Shown here one piece after another: positions 8,830-17,561 of a DNA stretch of 64,000 bases. The translations under genes and the position numbers were made by a program. Within the stretch, counting starts at the first letter, position 1. Every line of letters starts with the position of its first letter. The notes beneath the pieces are model-generated. The model made no database searches. It saw only the letters and a program-made list of their open reading frames with translations, and was not told the origin of the DNA. The stretch is from contig JADKBC010000001.1 of the NCBI GenBank assembly GCA_016715205.1, positions 62,001 through 126,000 of the forward strand, written 5' to 3'. This DNA is from Holophaga sp. GTDB taxonomy: Bacteria > Acidobacteriota > Holophagae > Holophagales > Holophagaceae.

Positions 8830-10809
8830 CTAGAAACGGTAGCGCGCTTCGAGGGAAACGGTGGGGCCTTGAGCGGGGAAAACTGGCAACAGGTAGGCGT
8901 CGTTCTTGCGCATGAGCCGCCCCTCCAACCACGCCTCCTTTGACCAGGCCTTCTGCATCAGGTGCTCTCCCCGAACCGTCAAACTTAGAGACCGCAAGGC
9001 TGTCCAGGTCAGGGCAAGGGACAAATCATTGAAATGGGTGCGCGCCCCATCCACCGCGCCTAAATCGTCAAAATACTGGTAGCTCGAACCCGTGTAAGAC
9101 CATCGCCCGGCCAATTTCCAATCGCCCCAGGCGGCCACTCCTCGCACTCCACCAGTGAGGAAAGGGCGGCCTGCAGCACCACTAGTCGTCAACTGGGCTT
9201 CAAGCACTTGGCTCAAGTTGCGCGCCTCCTGGTTCCTGATAAAGCCTTCCAGGCTCCAAGTCTGTTCGGCATACAGGATGCTGCTTTCGATCCCCTGCAC
9301 CCGAAGATTGGTTCCGTTTTCGTATTTGTAGTTGGGATACCCCAGTGAAAGGTAATTCACGACTTGGTCATACAGCGTTCGTGAGCCTTCCAGCTTGATC
9401 TGCCAGGGCCCATGGGTGAGGCTCGCGCCTATCTGACCGCCATGGCTGGTCTCATTGCCAAGCTCCCCGTACCCCTTCGCGAGATTGTGGGTGAACATTG
9501 AAAGATCCGGCGTGTTGTAGCTAGTGCCGTACGAGGCATACAGTCGCAATCCGCCTTTGGAGAGCCAGTTGAGGCCTGCTTTGTAGACAAACCGATCACT
9601 GTCCCGCGCGGGCAGAGAGCCACCGGCAGAGAAGGTGTACCGGATGGAATCCTTTTGATATCGACCACTGGCCACCGCTCGAAAACCCGATTCCCATTCA
9701 CGGCTAAATTCAAGCGCAGCGGCATCGTGAAGCCCTGTCGCGCCATTGCCAGAGAGATTGGTGGTTTCTCCACTGTGATCCAGAAGCAGATTGACCTGAA
9801 CGCCCTTCGCAGGAGTCCAGGTCAGGGAGCCAAGGGCCTGGTTTCTCTGGCCCCGAAATGTCTCATTGGGATCACCCTGATTCATGCCAGGCTCGACCCG
9901 CTGGTTGGTTACATGCCCGAAATTCACCTCCACAAGCCAGTCGTTGCCAAGCACCTGCCGATAGGCTCCGATCAGGTTTTGATCGCGTTCTGCGCTCTCG
10001 CGACTGGGGTCGAATACGCGGCTGTACTCCCAAGTGGGTGGCGTGTACGTTCCGGAAAAAGGCAGTGGTGTGCCCCGATAGTGGTTTCGGTAGGTCAGCG
10101 TGAGCAGGCCATTCTCAGCGATCTGCTGCCCAAAATTGAGCGCGCTCCCCACCGTTCGGAAAGGCTGGTCCGCGGGAATGGATTGGGCCTCCTGACTGGC
10201 AGAAGCACTGGCTTTTACCCAGCCACCATTCCACCCGAAGGCCGGGGAAACCTGGGCTTGTCTGACCTCCCGATTCCCCACAGTGAGGGTGGCGGTTCCT
10301 GAAAATCCAGCCATGGCGGGGCCTGCGCTGTAGAGCGCGACCACACCGCCATGGGTATCACTCCCGTAACGCGTGCTGGCAGGCCCCTGGAGAACCTCCA
10401 CTCGGTCGATACCCTCCATGGAGAAATCCGAAAAACTGGGCGCCAAGCTCGTGGGATCTGAAATGCGGATCCCATCCAGGAGCACTACGACATCCTGGGT
10501 TCTTCCCCCGCCCAAGTAGAGGTTGGAACCCGTCCCTGGGCCACCGTAGGGCAGAATCTGGCCCGGCAGGAGCGCCGGAAGCAACTCCGCCAGGTTTCTC
10601 GCCCCGCTCTCTCGAATGGCGATTTGATCCAATACCTTGACCGGGTTTGGGGTTTTAACAATTTCCACGCTCGTTGCTTCCGCCGTCACCGTCACCGTGG
10701 CGCTGGCTTCGGCCTTGGGTTTGGGTTTGTCGGCCGGGTCCAGGGCGGGTTCGGCGGCGCTCAGGACGGCGCCCAGGGCCAAAAGAAGGGTGATTCGCTG
10801 CATTTCCAT
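8830..10809 (-). CDS. TonB-dependent outer-membrane receptor, probable cobamide receptor (BtuB-like)
   Basis: A 659-residue outer-membrane gated channel. The signal peptide (MQRITLLLALGAVLSAAEP) is followed by a Lys/Pro linker, a TVTVTAE stretch that may serve as the TonB box, a plug domain (about residues 45-160, with LLPGQILPYGG, VVVLLDGIRISDP and VEVLQGPASTRYGSD) and a 22-strand barrel ending in EARYRF with the usual terminal Phe. The start is 10809, from GGAGG six bases upstream; an ATG at 10803 is the alternative. The frame runs on to 11001 but that is the riboswitch leader. Cobamide specificity is inferred from the AdoCbl riboswitch directly upstream and the BtuFCD genes directly downstream. 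Confidence 0.88.
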   Translation of the reverse strand: MEMQRITLLLALGAVLSAAEPALDPADKPKPKAEASATVTVTAEATSVEIVKTPNPVKVLDQIAIRESGARNLAELLPALLPGQILPYGGPGTGSNLYLGGGRTQDVVVLLDGIRISDPTSLAPSFSDFSMEGIDRVEVLQGPASTRYGSDTHGGVVALYSAGPAMAGFSGTATLTVGNREVRQAQVSPAFGWNGGWVKASASASQEAQSIPADQPFRTVGSALNFGQQIAENGLLTLTYRNHYRGTPLPFSGTYTPPTWEYSRVFDPSRESAERDQNLIGAYRQVLGNDWLVEVNFGHVTNQRVEPGMNQGDPNETFRGQRNQALGSLTWTPAKGVQVNLLLDHSGETTNLSGNGATGLHDAAALEFSREWESGFRAVASGRYQKDSIRYTFSAGGSLPARDSDRFVYKAGLNWLSKGGLRLYASYGTSYNTPDLSMFTHNLAKGYGELGNETSHGGQIGASLTHGPWQIKLEGSRTLYDQVVNYLSLGYPNYKYENGTNLRVQGIESSILYAEQTWSLEGFIRNQEARNLSQVLEAQLTTSGAAGRPFLTGGVRGVAAWGDWKLAGRWSYTGSSYQYFDDLGAVDGARTHFNDLSLALTWTALRSLSLTVRGEHLMQKAWSKEAWLEGRLMRKNDAYLLPVFPAQGPTVSLEARYRF

Positions 10810-10902
10810 CGCATGCCTCCACGCATGGAGCCGAAGGATGGAAGGACAAGAACACCGGGTTCTGGCCCCTGGCCCGCTCCCTCGGCGGTTGGGAAAATGC
10901 CG

Positions 10903-11092
10903 GACCGGTCTCCGGGCTCGCGCACGACGAATTCCTTGCGGAATTCCCGGTCCCTTCCCGGAGCAGCGCTCCAGTGGTTCCGGCGAAGTCTCCCGTTCCA
11001 AAACTCTGGAACGAGGCGCACACCGTTGCGGGGCAGCGCAGGATTCGCACCTGCTTCCCGTGCATCCAGCACGAAAACTGAGGTTTCAGCCT
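10903..11092 (-). promoter_or_regulatory. Cobalamin (AdoCbl) riboswitch upstream of the BtuB-like receptor
   Basis: Read on the minus strand, the leader holds the conserved blocks in order: CACGGGAAGCAGGTGCGAA, then CTGCGCTGCCCCGCAACGGT, GGGAGACTTCGCCGG, the B12-box core CCACTGG (plus-strand CCAGTGG near 10970), CGGGAAGGGACC, and GAGCCCGGAGACCGG. This is the classic class I cobalamin aptamer. It ends about 95 bases before the receptor ATG, leaving room for an expression platform that would shut down receptor and BtuFCD synthesis when AdoCbl is plentiful. Edges are approximate. Confidence 0.93.
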
Positions 11093-11119
11093 CTCATGGA
11101 AAGGCGGCGGGGCACAAGG

Positions 11120-11689
11120 TCAGGCCAGGGGCCGGTTGTGATACCGCAGCACGGCCCGGTTGGAGCCATAGACTTCGAGCCGGGTGAGCCCATAGGGCTG
11201 CCAGGCCAGATCGAGGGCGCGCTCCAGGGGCAGGCCCAGGAAATGAGCCAGGATCGCCCGGAGGGAACCGCCATGCGCGAACACCAGGGTGGTCTGGTCG
11301 CCGTCGAGGGCCCCTTGTAGGGCCATCAGGGAGCGGCTGGCGCAGCGGGCAAAGGATTCGCCGCCGGGCGGGGTGCCGATGACCGGGTTAGCCAGGTAGG
11401 CATCGGCGCCGGGGATATCGCTCCAGGGCAGGCCTTCCCATTCGCCAAAGGCCTGTTCAGCCAGATCGGGCAGCACCAGGCTGGGCAGGCCCAAATCCAA
11501 GGCATGCTCCCGGGCTCTCCGGAGATCCGAGGTGAACACCCGCTGGATGCCCAACCCCAGGAGTTCTGCCCGGATCTGGGGCCACAGGGCTTGCCCCTCA
11601 GCGTTCACCGGCGAATCCGTGCGCCCCAAGGGCGCGCCGGACTGGGAGGCGGAGGTAGGACCGTGGCGCAGGAGGAAAAGAGGCATCAT
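11120..11689 (-). CDS. cobC: Alpha-ribazole-5'-phosphate phosphatase, histidine phosphatase family
   Basis: A cytoplasmic phosphatase (189 residues) that removes phosphate from alpha-ribazole phosphate or adenosylcobalamin phosphate late in cobamide assembly. The catalytic RHG sits at residues 8-10 (LFLLRHGPT). The second catalytic His is in VFAHGGSLRAIL near residue 150, and the acidic GEWEGLPWSDI loop is typical of the branch. The start at 11689 is one of two adjacent ATGs; this first one overlaps the cobS stop as ATGA. Specific assignment as CobC instead of a generic phosphoglycerate-mutase-like phosphatase rests on the overlap with cobS. Confidence 0.87.
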   Translation of the reverse strand: MMPLFLLRHGPTSASQSGAPLGRTDSPVNAEGQALWPQIRAELLGLGIQRVFTSDLRRAREHALDLGLPSLVLPDLAEQAFGEWEGLPWSDIPGADAYLANPVIGTPPGGESFARCASRSLMALQGALDGDQTTLVFAHGGSLRAILAHFLGLPLERALDLAWQPYGLTRLEVYGSNRAVLRYHNRPLA

Positions 11690-12418
11690 TTCAACATCAA
11701 CACTAGCAGGGCCGCCGCCTCCACCAGCTGATTGCCCGCCCCCAACAAATCGCCGCTCTGGCCGCCTAGGCGGTGGCCCAGGTAAAGGCACCACATCAGG
11801 GTCACGGTGGCGGCTACGCTAACGGCCCCCAGCACGTGTGGAAGGCCAAGGTGCCAGGCCGCCAAGGCGCCGAGGCCTGCCAATACCGTGGAATGCAGAT
11901 ACGGCCCCCAACCCAAGCCGTTGTGAACCTCCTTGGCCAACCCCTGCCCGATGGGCGGCAGCAGGCGCAGCATGAAGGCGATGGACCAGCGCCCCAGTAC
12001 CATGGCGAAGGGAAGCGCGATCAGCGCCCTATGCTCCAACGTCACCAACGCCGCCCACCGGAAGGTGAGCAGGCACCAGAGCGCCATGGCTCCGTAGGCA
12101 CCAATGCGGCTGTCCTTCATGATTTCCAGCACCCGTTCCCGGGTCCACCCGCCACCCAGCCCATCCGTGGCATCCGTGGCGCCATCCTCGTGAAAGCCCC
12201 CCGTGAACATCAGCCCTGCGGCCACGGCCAACACCGCCGCCACGCTGGCAGGCCAGAACCGCAGGCCCGTCACGAAAATACCCGCCGTGGCAGCCCCCAC
12301 CCCCGCGCCCACCAGGGGGAAACCATCCCACCGCCCGGGAAATATCTTCCACGCGGGTGTCAGGCCCCGGCATGGGAAATCGAGTGAGAAAACGAATCGC
12401 GGCAATCAACGAACGCAT
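11686..12418 (-). pseudogene. cobS: Adenosylcobinamide-GDP ribazoletransferase, interrupted by a one-base frameshift
   Basis: CobS is an integral membrane enzyme that joins AdoCbi-GDP to alpha-ribazole. The N-terminus MRSLIAAIRFLTRFPMPGP starts at 12418 behind a GGAG and reads to GWFP. There the frame must shift: the remaining protein (LVGAGVGAATAGIF, GFHEDGATDATDGLGGGW with the Asp-rich active-site loop, and several helices) is read in another frame to the stop at 11686. Deleting one C from the run of five at minus-strand positions 12315-12319 gives a continuous FPLVGAGVG join, as in intact CobS. The coding length, 733 bases, is one over a multiple of three. This is either a real inactivating or phase-variable indel or a homopolymer sequencing error. 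Confidence 0.85.
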
Positions 12419-12463
12419 GGGATTGCTCCAAACAAGAACAGCATCACAACGGCCAAAGCACCA

Positions 12464-12528
12464 GGGGGGGGCCCGGGGGGGGGGGAAAAAAATTTTGCCA
12501 CCGATGAACACCGATGGACACCGATAAA
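12464..12528. repeat. G-run/A-run block followed by three 10-bp CACCGATGRA repeats
   Basis: Between cobT and cobS the plus strand has G8, CCC, G11, A7 and T4 in succession (12464-12496), followed by three imperfect direct repeats CACCGATGAA, CACCGATGGA, CACCGATAAA (12499-12508, 12509-12518, 12519-12528; the first lies within GCCACCG). It has no coding potential. Confidence 0.7.
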
Positions 12529-12593
12529 ACAGCGATTTCATCCTGGTTGTTTGCGATGGTATTCAGGGTCAATGCACATGGTCTTCTCGATTT

Positions 12594-13637
12594 TCAAAGC
12601 TGTTCTGCCGTGCTCACACCCGCTCCGCTAAAGGTCGCCATTTCACGCATGACCGCGCAAGCGCTGCGCAGGATGGGCACGGCCAGCGCCGCGCCGCTGC
12701 CTTCGCCCAGGCGCAGGTTCAAATCCAGCACGGGTTCGATCGCCAATTTTTCCAGCAGGCGACGGGCACCAGGCTCAGCGCTGCGATGACTCCAGACGAG
12801 AAAATTCTTCACCTTGGGATCCAGGGCGATGGCCACCAGCGCCGCAGCTCCAGCGATGTAACCATCCACGAGGATGGCCCAACCCCGGGCCGCGCCCGCC
12901 AGCATGGCGCCCGCCATGGCCCCGAATTCCGCGCCGCCCACGGTTGCCAGCACACCGAGGGGATCGGCGGCATCCGGCTGATGTTTGGCCAGCACGGCCT
13001 TCACCACTTCGACCTTGTGTTTTAAAGCATCGCCATGAACACCGGTACCTGGCCCCACGGCTTCTTCGGGCGTCAGGCCCCCTAGGGCGCAGACCAGCAG
13101 TGCCGCGACGGCGGAATTGGCAATGCCCATTTCGCCCAGGCCCAGCAGGGCGAACGAGGCGCTGGGTAGCTCGGCCACTTCGTCGATGCCGGCCTGGACG
13201 GAGGCCTCGGCCTGCGCCCGGGTCATGGCAGGGCCCGCCAGGGGATCGGCGGTGCCCCGCACCACGTTGCGCTGGGAAACGCCCGGGAAGCGGCAGGGCG
13301 TGGCAACGCCTACGTCGATCACACGATGGGTGATGCGGTTGGCGCGGCAAAGGGCACAGATGGCGGCGCCACCCGCGGCCATGTTGCCCACCATCTGGGG
13401 TGTCACCTCGGGCGGAAAGGCGCTCACGCCGTGGCGGGCGATGCCGTGATCACCCCCAAAGGTGAGGATGAAGGCCTCCGGGTCGGCGGGTCGTGCGGTG
13501 CCCGCGATCCAGGCCAGTTGCAGGCCCAGGGATTCCAGGCGGCCCAGGCTGCCCTGGGGCTTGGTGAGGTCATCCAGGTGCGCCTGGAAATAGGATTTTC
13601 TGGAGGGATCCAGGTTGGGTAGCTGCGGCAAGCGCAT
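12594..13637 (-). CDS. cobT: Nicotinate-nucleotide:dimethylbenzimidazole phosphoribosyltransferase
   Basis: This 347-residue cytoplasmic enzyme activates the lower-ligand base to alpha-ribazole phosphate. Length matches the family (about 350). Signatures include LTKPQGSLGRLE (residues ~27-38, the base-binding region), FGGDHGIARHGVSAFPPEVT, LGLGEMGIANSA, and the C-terminal [14 protein letters not shown], which holds the catalytic Glu. The start is 13637, behind AAGGAG; the frame upstream to 13775 is riboswitch sequence. It is first in the minus-strand set cobT-cobS-cobC, with 175 bases of repeat-rich DNA before cobS. Regulation by the cobalamin riboswitch directly upstream is expected. Substrate-base preference cannot be read from the sequence. 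Confidence 0.95.
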   Translation of the reverse strand: MRLPQLPNLDPSRKSYFQAHLDDLTKPQGSLGRLESLGLQLAWIAGTARPADPEAFILTFGGDHGIARHGVSAFPPEVTPQMVGNMAAGGAAICALCRANRITHRVIDVGVATPCRFPGVSQRNVVRGTADPLAGPAMTRAQAEASVQAGIDEVAELPSASFALLGLGEMGIANSAVAALLVCALGGLTPEEAVGPGTGVHGDALKHKVEVVKAVLAKHQPDAADPLGVLATVGGAEFGAMAGAMLAGAARGWAILVDGYIAGAAALVAIALDPKVKNFLVWSHRSAEPGARRLLEKLAIEPVLDLNLRLGEGSGAALAVPILRSACAVMREMATFSGAGVSTAEQL

Positions 13638-13669
13638 GGCGGGCTCCTTCTCGCTCCCACGGCGAGGGA

Positions 13670-13872
13670 AATGCTCCTGGCACGGTCTCCGGGCTCGCAC
13701 GCGACGGACCATCGAGGTCCCCGACACCTTCCCGGCGCAACGCGCCAGTGGCCCCGGCAGGGTCTCCCGGCCCATGGGCCGGGGTGCTCACCGTTGCGGG
13801 GCAGCGCAGGAATGGGCCCGAAGGCTTCACCTGCTTCCCGTATTCCGGGGCGGTTGAAGGTTTCAGCATTCC
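13670..13872 (-). promoter_or_regulatory. Cobalamin (AdoCbl) riboswitch upstream of cobT
   Basis: The minus strand carries the aptamer blocks ACGGGAAGCAGGTGAAG, CTGCGCTGCCCCGCAACGGT, GGGAGACCCTGCCGGG, the B12 box GCCACTGG (plus-strand CCAGTGGC at 13745-13752), GGGAAGGTGTCGGGG and GAGCCCGGAGACCGTGCC. It ends about 35 bases before the cobT ATG, so control probably acts by hiding the ribosome site. It is a diverged copy of the riboswitch at 10.9-11.1 kb. Confidence 0.93.
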
Positions 13873-13912
13873 ACGGGCCTCCGGATCAAGACAAGGGGCC
13901 CATACTCATTCC

Positions 13913-14413
13913 ATGCCTCCCGCCACCCCATCCCCCAAACTTTTGGCCCTGCAGAAGGATTTTCAGCAGATCGCCTCCATGGCGGGCTTTCTGAATTCGA
14001 GCTTCGATCTGCCCCAACTGCGACTCTTCTTCACCCTCTATGGCCGCATCACCGTGAAGGACGAAGCCGAGGGCCTGGCCCTCACGCCCAGATTGCAAGC
14101 CTGGTGCGACCGCGTGGCGGTACAGCTTCGCGAGGATAGCTCTAGCTCCATCATGCCGCCCCAGATCCAGGTTTCCGCGCCTCAACCCCTGCCCAACGGC
14201 GAATCCTGGTACGTGGTGGGCAATTTGAGTTTCAACACCAAGGTGACGGAAACCAGTTACCAGCGCATCCGCACCGCCGTGCTCGCCGCGTACCAGGCCG
14301 CCTCCCAACTGCGGGAAAAGGGCATCATTCCCGGTGCCGACGAACCCCTGGTGCCACCCCGCACCGGACAGACCCAACCCATTCCAGTTCAGCCTCCCAT
14401 CCCTGAAGCCTGA
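13913..14413 (+). CDS. Hypothetical protein, 166 residues
   Basis: No family was recognised. The protein has no signal peptide or membrane segment. It is mixed alpha/beta (helical LALQKDFQQIASMAGFLNS, then PQLRLFFTLYGRITV, then SWYVVGNLSFNTKVTETSY) and ends in a Pro-rich tail of about 25 residues. The ATG at 13913 is taken as the start because the upstream part of the frame overlaps the cobT riboswitch. It is divergent from cobT and is followed 28 bases later by the DUF155 gene in the same direction, so the two may form an operon. Codon use looks native. Confidence 0.68.
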   Translation: MPPATPSPKLLALQKDFQQIASMAGFLNSSFDLPQLRLFFTLYGRITVKDEAEGLALTPRLQAWCDRVAVQLREDSSSSIMPPQIQVSAPQPLPNGESWYVVGNLSFNTKVTETSYQRIRTAVLAAYQAASQLREKGIIPGADEPLVPPRTGQTQPIPVQPPIPEA

Positions 14414-14441
14414 AAACGTTTCATACCCGAGATCCTCGCCC

Positions 14442-15299
14442 ATGGATATTCCGGGGCAACCCGCTCCTCCCAATGCGAAAAACGCCCTGCTGATCGAAGG
14501 CAAGGCCACCCTGCGCCTGGTGGCGGATTATTTCGAAGGGCGCATTGATGGGCGGGCCTTTCGCACCCGGTTCCCCCATCATCGCGTCATCAGCGCCAAC
14601 CCCCTGGTGATCGAGCCAGAGCAGGGGAGCTTCGTGTACCTGCAGAAATTCGGCGCCATCGTTTTCTGGAATTGCTCCGACCGCGTCATTGCCACCCTGC
14701 ATGAGGAACTGGGAGATCTGAGCAGCCTGGGAACACGCGTGGAAGGGGTTCGCGACCACCTCACCGTGCACGTGGGGGCGGCCGAAGAACGGGTGGGGTT
14801 TTCCGAGGTATGGCTGCGGGATTGCACCCTGGACCGCCTCAAGATCGTGAGCCTGGCGCTAGCCCAGAGCGTGGCCCTGGAACATTTCGAAGTCTCCGTG
14901 CGCGGCGCCATGGCGAAGTTTGAACCCGTCATGGCGGGGCTCGCGCATCGGGGACGCCTATTCCTTACCCACCTGGAGGCCATGAAGATCATTGGCTTCA
15001 CCATGGAAATCCGAGCCGCCGTACTGGAAAACCTCACCCTCTTTGATGACCCCCCGGAAACCTGGGAAAGCGAATCCCTCGCCCACCTGGATAGTGATCT
15101 GTTTGGCCAATTCGATCTGGCCGAACGCCTGGGCGCGATTCAGCAGAAACTGGCCTACCTCTCCGACGCCGCCGCCAAGGTGATCGATCTGCTCACTACC
15201 CGCAAAAGCCATCGCCTGGAATGGATCGTGATCATTCTCATTGCGCTGGAGATCGTGTTCTTCCTCGCGGAAAAACTTCCAGCGTTGCTAAGGCACTAG
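14442..15299 (+). CDS. RMD1/DUF155-family membrane-anchored protein
   Basis: A protein of 285 residues matching the DUF155 (yeast Rmd1/YagE) pattern. It has an N-terminal alpha/beta region with VIEPEQGSFVYLQKFGAIVFWNC (about residues 51-73), then the conserved LALAQSVALEHFEVSVRGAMAKF helix, further long helices, and a single C-terminal membrane segment (WIVIILIALEIVFFLAEKL, about 261-279). Members in eukaryotes sit in the mitochondrial inner membrane; the bacterial role is unknown. The start at 14442 is an ATG shortly after the stop of the preceding hypothetical gene. It is convergent with the TPR gene, ten bases apart, with no clear terminator between. Confidence 0.78.
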   Translation: MDIPGQPAPPNAKNALLIEGKATLRLVADYFEGRIDGRAFRTRFPHHRVISANPLVIEPEQGSFVYLQKFGAIVFWNCSDRVIATLHEELGDLSSLGTRVEGVRDHLTVHVGAAEERVGFSEVWLRDCTLDRLKIVSLALAQSVALEHFEVSVRGAMAKFEPVMAGLAHRGRLFLTHLEAMKIIGFTMEIRAAVLENLTLFDDPPETWESESLAHLDSDLFGQFDLAERLGAIQQKLAYLSDAAAKVIDLLTTRKSHRLEWIVIILIALEIVFFLAEKLPALLRH

Positions 15300-15309
15300 T
15301 CGATTGCCT

Positions 15310-16509
15310 TCAGGGGCGAAGATTGTAGCGATCCAGGAAGGCCGTAATTCCTGCAGGGTTCTTTTTCTTCCACGCCTCAAAATCGGGCCGAAACGCCTCC
15401 TTGTAGCGCAGCAGAAACAGGGCTGGTTCAAGTTGGCCATCTCGCTTGAACACCAAAAATTGACGAAGAATCCGGTCCTTCGGTTCCTGTTTTTTTTCTT
15501 TGCAGATTGCTTCCAGACGTTCGAGGCCCAGGCTCCAGAAAAAAAACTCCTTCTGAAAGCGTGTTTGGAGGGGGAGCTCCGTGTGGCTGTTCTGATCGTC
15601 GTTGACTTCGATCGAAATCCGATCCATTGCGCTTGAGACAAGCAGGACCCAAATGGCCTGCCCCTCAGGATCATCAGTCTTCTCGGGCAAGGTGAGAGCT
15701 TGCTGCCCCTTTTCATCCCAGGAGGGGATCACGGGCGAACAGAACCCCAGCTTGGACATGGGTTTGTCTCCCTCGGCTCGAAGGAGCATCAGGTTCAGCC
15801 AAGTGAGGCGATTGCCCGGGTGGGCGGCAATTCCCCCAAGGAGTGCGGATTCCGCTTCTTTCCTTTTCCCCAAAGCCAAGAGTCCATCACTCAAATACCT
15901 CCAGGCCTTGGGATAATCAGGCCGGATTTCGGTGGCCTTACGAAACCAAAGTGCGGCTTCGGCAGGCTTTGACTCTGCGTGATAGCAATCGCCCACATAG
16001 AGCGCAGCCACCGCAAAGTGCGGATCCAGTTCAAGGGCTTGTTTGTAGGCCTCCCGGGCCTTATCGAACTGTTTTTGATGGAACCATTGTTCCGCTTCTT
16101 TAAAGGCTTTGACGGCGCCAGGAACCCCAGAATCCTCGCGAGGAAATTCATCCTGATGAATGGATTCCAACATCACCTGGGCACGCACTCTTGAGTTCGA
16201 ATCGCTGCCTTTGGCCAGCCTGATGAGCTCAGCCTCATCGCCTGCTTTTTCGCGGTAATAGTCAGCCGCATAGGGCGTGGCATTCTTGGCGAGGTGTTGA
16301 TAAACCTGGGCCGTGATGTCGTGGGGCTGAGGATCCTCCGGATCAGCTTTGGTGGCTTCCTCTAATTTCTGGAGCCCTTCGTTCAGCTTCCCTTTGTTCA
16401 GAAGATCCACCGCTTCGGCACAGAGTTTGGCCGAAGGCCGCACCGGTGCCATGGGCAGGGTAGGTGGTTGAGCCAAACCCAGAGCGAGACACAGGGCGAG
16501 CACGAACAT
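15310..16509 (-). CDS. Secreted tetratricopeptide-repeat protein
   Basis: A 399-residue exported protein with a short signal peptide (FVLALCLALGLAQP). TPR-like helix pairs occupy about residues 28-70 (EAVDLLNKGKLNEGLQKLEEATKADPEDPQPH) and 130-240 (AEQWFHQKQFDKAREAYKQALELDPHFAVAALYVGDCY; AALWFRKATEIRPDYPKAWRYLSDGLL). The C-terminal 150 residues are of a type not recognised, with two FxRKExxF-like stretches. It probably acts as a protein-interaction scaffold in the periplasm. The next gene upstream on the same strand (LysO-like) ends 61 bases before its ATG. Confidence 0.75.
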   Translation of the reverse strand: MFVLALCLALGLAQPPTLPMAPVRPSAKLCAEAVDLLNKGKLNEGLQKLEEATKADPEDPQPHDITAQVYQHLAKNATPYAADYYREKAGDEAELIRLAKGSDSNSRVRAQVMLESIHQDEFPREDSGVPGAVKAFKEAEQWFHQKQFDKAREAYKQALELDPHFAVAALYVGDCYHAESKPAEAALWFRKATEIRPDYPKAWRYLSDGLLALGKRKEAESALLGGIAAHPGNRLTWLNLMLLRAEGDKPMSKLGFCSPVIPSWDEKGQQALTLPEKTDDPEGQAIWVLLVSSAMDRISIEVNDDQNSHTELPLQTRFQKEFFFWSLGLERLEAICKEKKQEPKDRILRQFLVFKRDGQLEPALFLLRYKEAFRPDFEAWKKKNPAGITAFLDRYNLRP

Positions 16510-16570
16510 GGAGGCTCCAGATGAGATTCAGAAGGGACGCCTTTCAGAATGCTAGATCCTAAGGCGCTCC

Positions 16571-17509
16571 TCAGCCCCACAAAATCAGCCGCACCAACGG
16601 AATCACAGCCAGGCTGCACATCACGCCCGAATAGAACGCCACGAGGGTGTATTCGCGGCCACAGAATTTTTGGATGAAAGGCAAGGTGACATCCATGGTG
16701 GTGGCACCACCCAGATAGATGGGCAAGTATGGTGAGACCCGCGCGGCGAAAGGAAGGAAGAGGATCGTCAGCAGCTCCCGGAAGACATTGTGAATGAAGG
16801 CCAGGATGGCCAACAGCGCCATGCCCTGCCCCGCGATGAGCACGGAGGACAGCGAATACCAGCCGAGGCCGGAGTAGAGCAGGAGGCTTTCGCGAAGGCT
16901 GAGTCGCGTGAAAAAACTGAAGATCAACCCGCAGCCCAGGGAGAAAAGGATGTTGAAAAAGGGGAGCAGTAGCAGTGGCAAGGTGAGTTTGCGTAGATCC
17001 AGTTTGTGCAGATCCACGCCCAATTCGAAGCCGATGGAAATCAGCAGCAAGCGCAGCAGCCAATCGCTGATGGCATCGGCGGGTACGCGCGCCACCGTGG
17101 CCGTGGGCAACCAGAGAAACACCAGAAAGCCCGCGAGAATCCAGCCGCTGTTCAAGGCCACGGCACCCAATTCGTGACCGCCACCTTCCTCGCCGACTTC
17201 GGCCTCAAGGTCACTACTCGCTTCCAGCTTGGCCTTTCGCCCATGGCGCACCCAGGCCCAGAGCATGAAGCCCAGGAAATACAGCGCGAGCATCAGGACG
17301 CTGGAGCCGATGGCGATGAAAAACACCTTGAGGTCCTTGGCAAACAAGCCACGGTTGATGGCCAGCTTGCTGCCCATGAAGAAGAGCAAGGCCCAAAGCG
17401 CATAGCGGGTGAGAATCCGGTTGAGATGAATGGCCATCTTCTGGGCCCGGGCGAACCAACCCGCCAGGACGCCGAGCGCAAGTACCGCCACCAGGGCAAG
17501 AATATTCAT
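16571..17509 (-). CDS. LysO-family (DUF340) lysine exporter-like membrane protein
   Basis: An inner-membrane protein of 312 residues with eight or more helices. The N-terminal part (NILALVAVLALGVLAGWF, then LNRILTRYALWALLFFMGSKLAINR) corresponds to the small LysO_N region. The C-terminal part (DLHKLDLRKLTLPLLLLPFF, GLGWYSLSSVLIAG, ATTMDVTLPFI) matches the DUF340/LysO domain; the ATTMD motif is a family signature. A charged loop (about residues 92-112) separates the halves. LysO of E. coli exports lysine and thialysine; substrate here is inferred only. It lies 52 bases downstream of rdgB on the same strand. Confidence 0.83.
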   Translation of the reverse strand: MNILALVAVLALGVLAGWFARAQKMAIHLNRILTRYALWALLFFMGSKLAINRGLFAKDLKVFFIAIGSSVLMLALYFLGFMLWAWVRHGRKAKLEASSDLEAEVGEEGGGHELGAVALNSGWILAGFLVFLWLPTATVARVPADAISDWLLRLLLISIGFELGVDLHKLDLRKLTLPLLLLPFFNILFSLGCGLIFSFFTRLSLRESLLLYSGLGWYSLSSVLIAGQGMALLAILAFIHNVFRELLTILFLPFAARVSPYLPIYLGGATTMDVTLPFIQKFCGREYTLVAFYSGVMCSLAVIPLVRLILWG

Positions 17510-17561
17510 ACCGATCCACTCCCCAAACCTGAACCGCGCCCTGCCCTGCGGAATGTATGTT

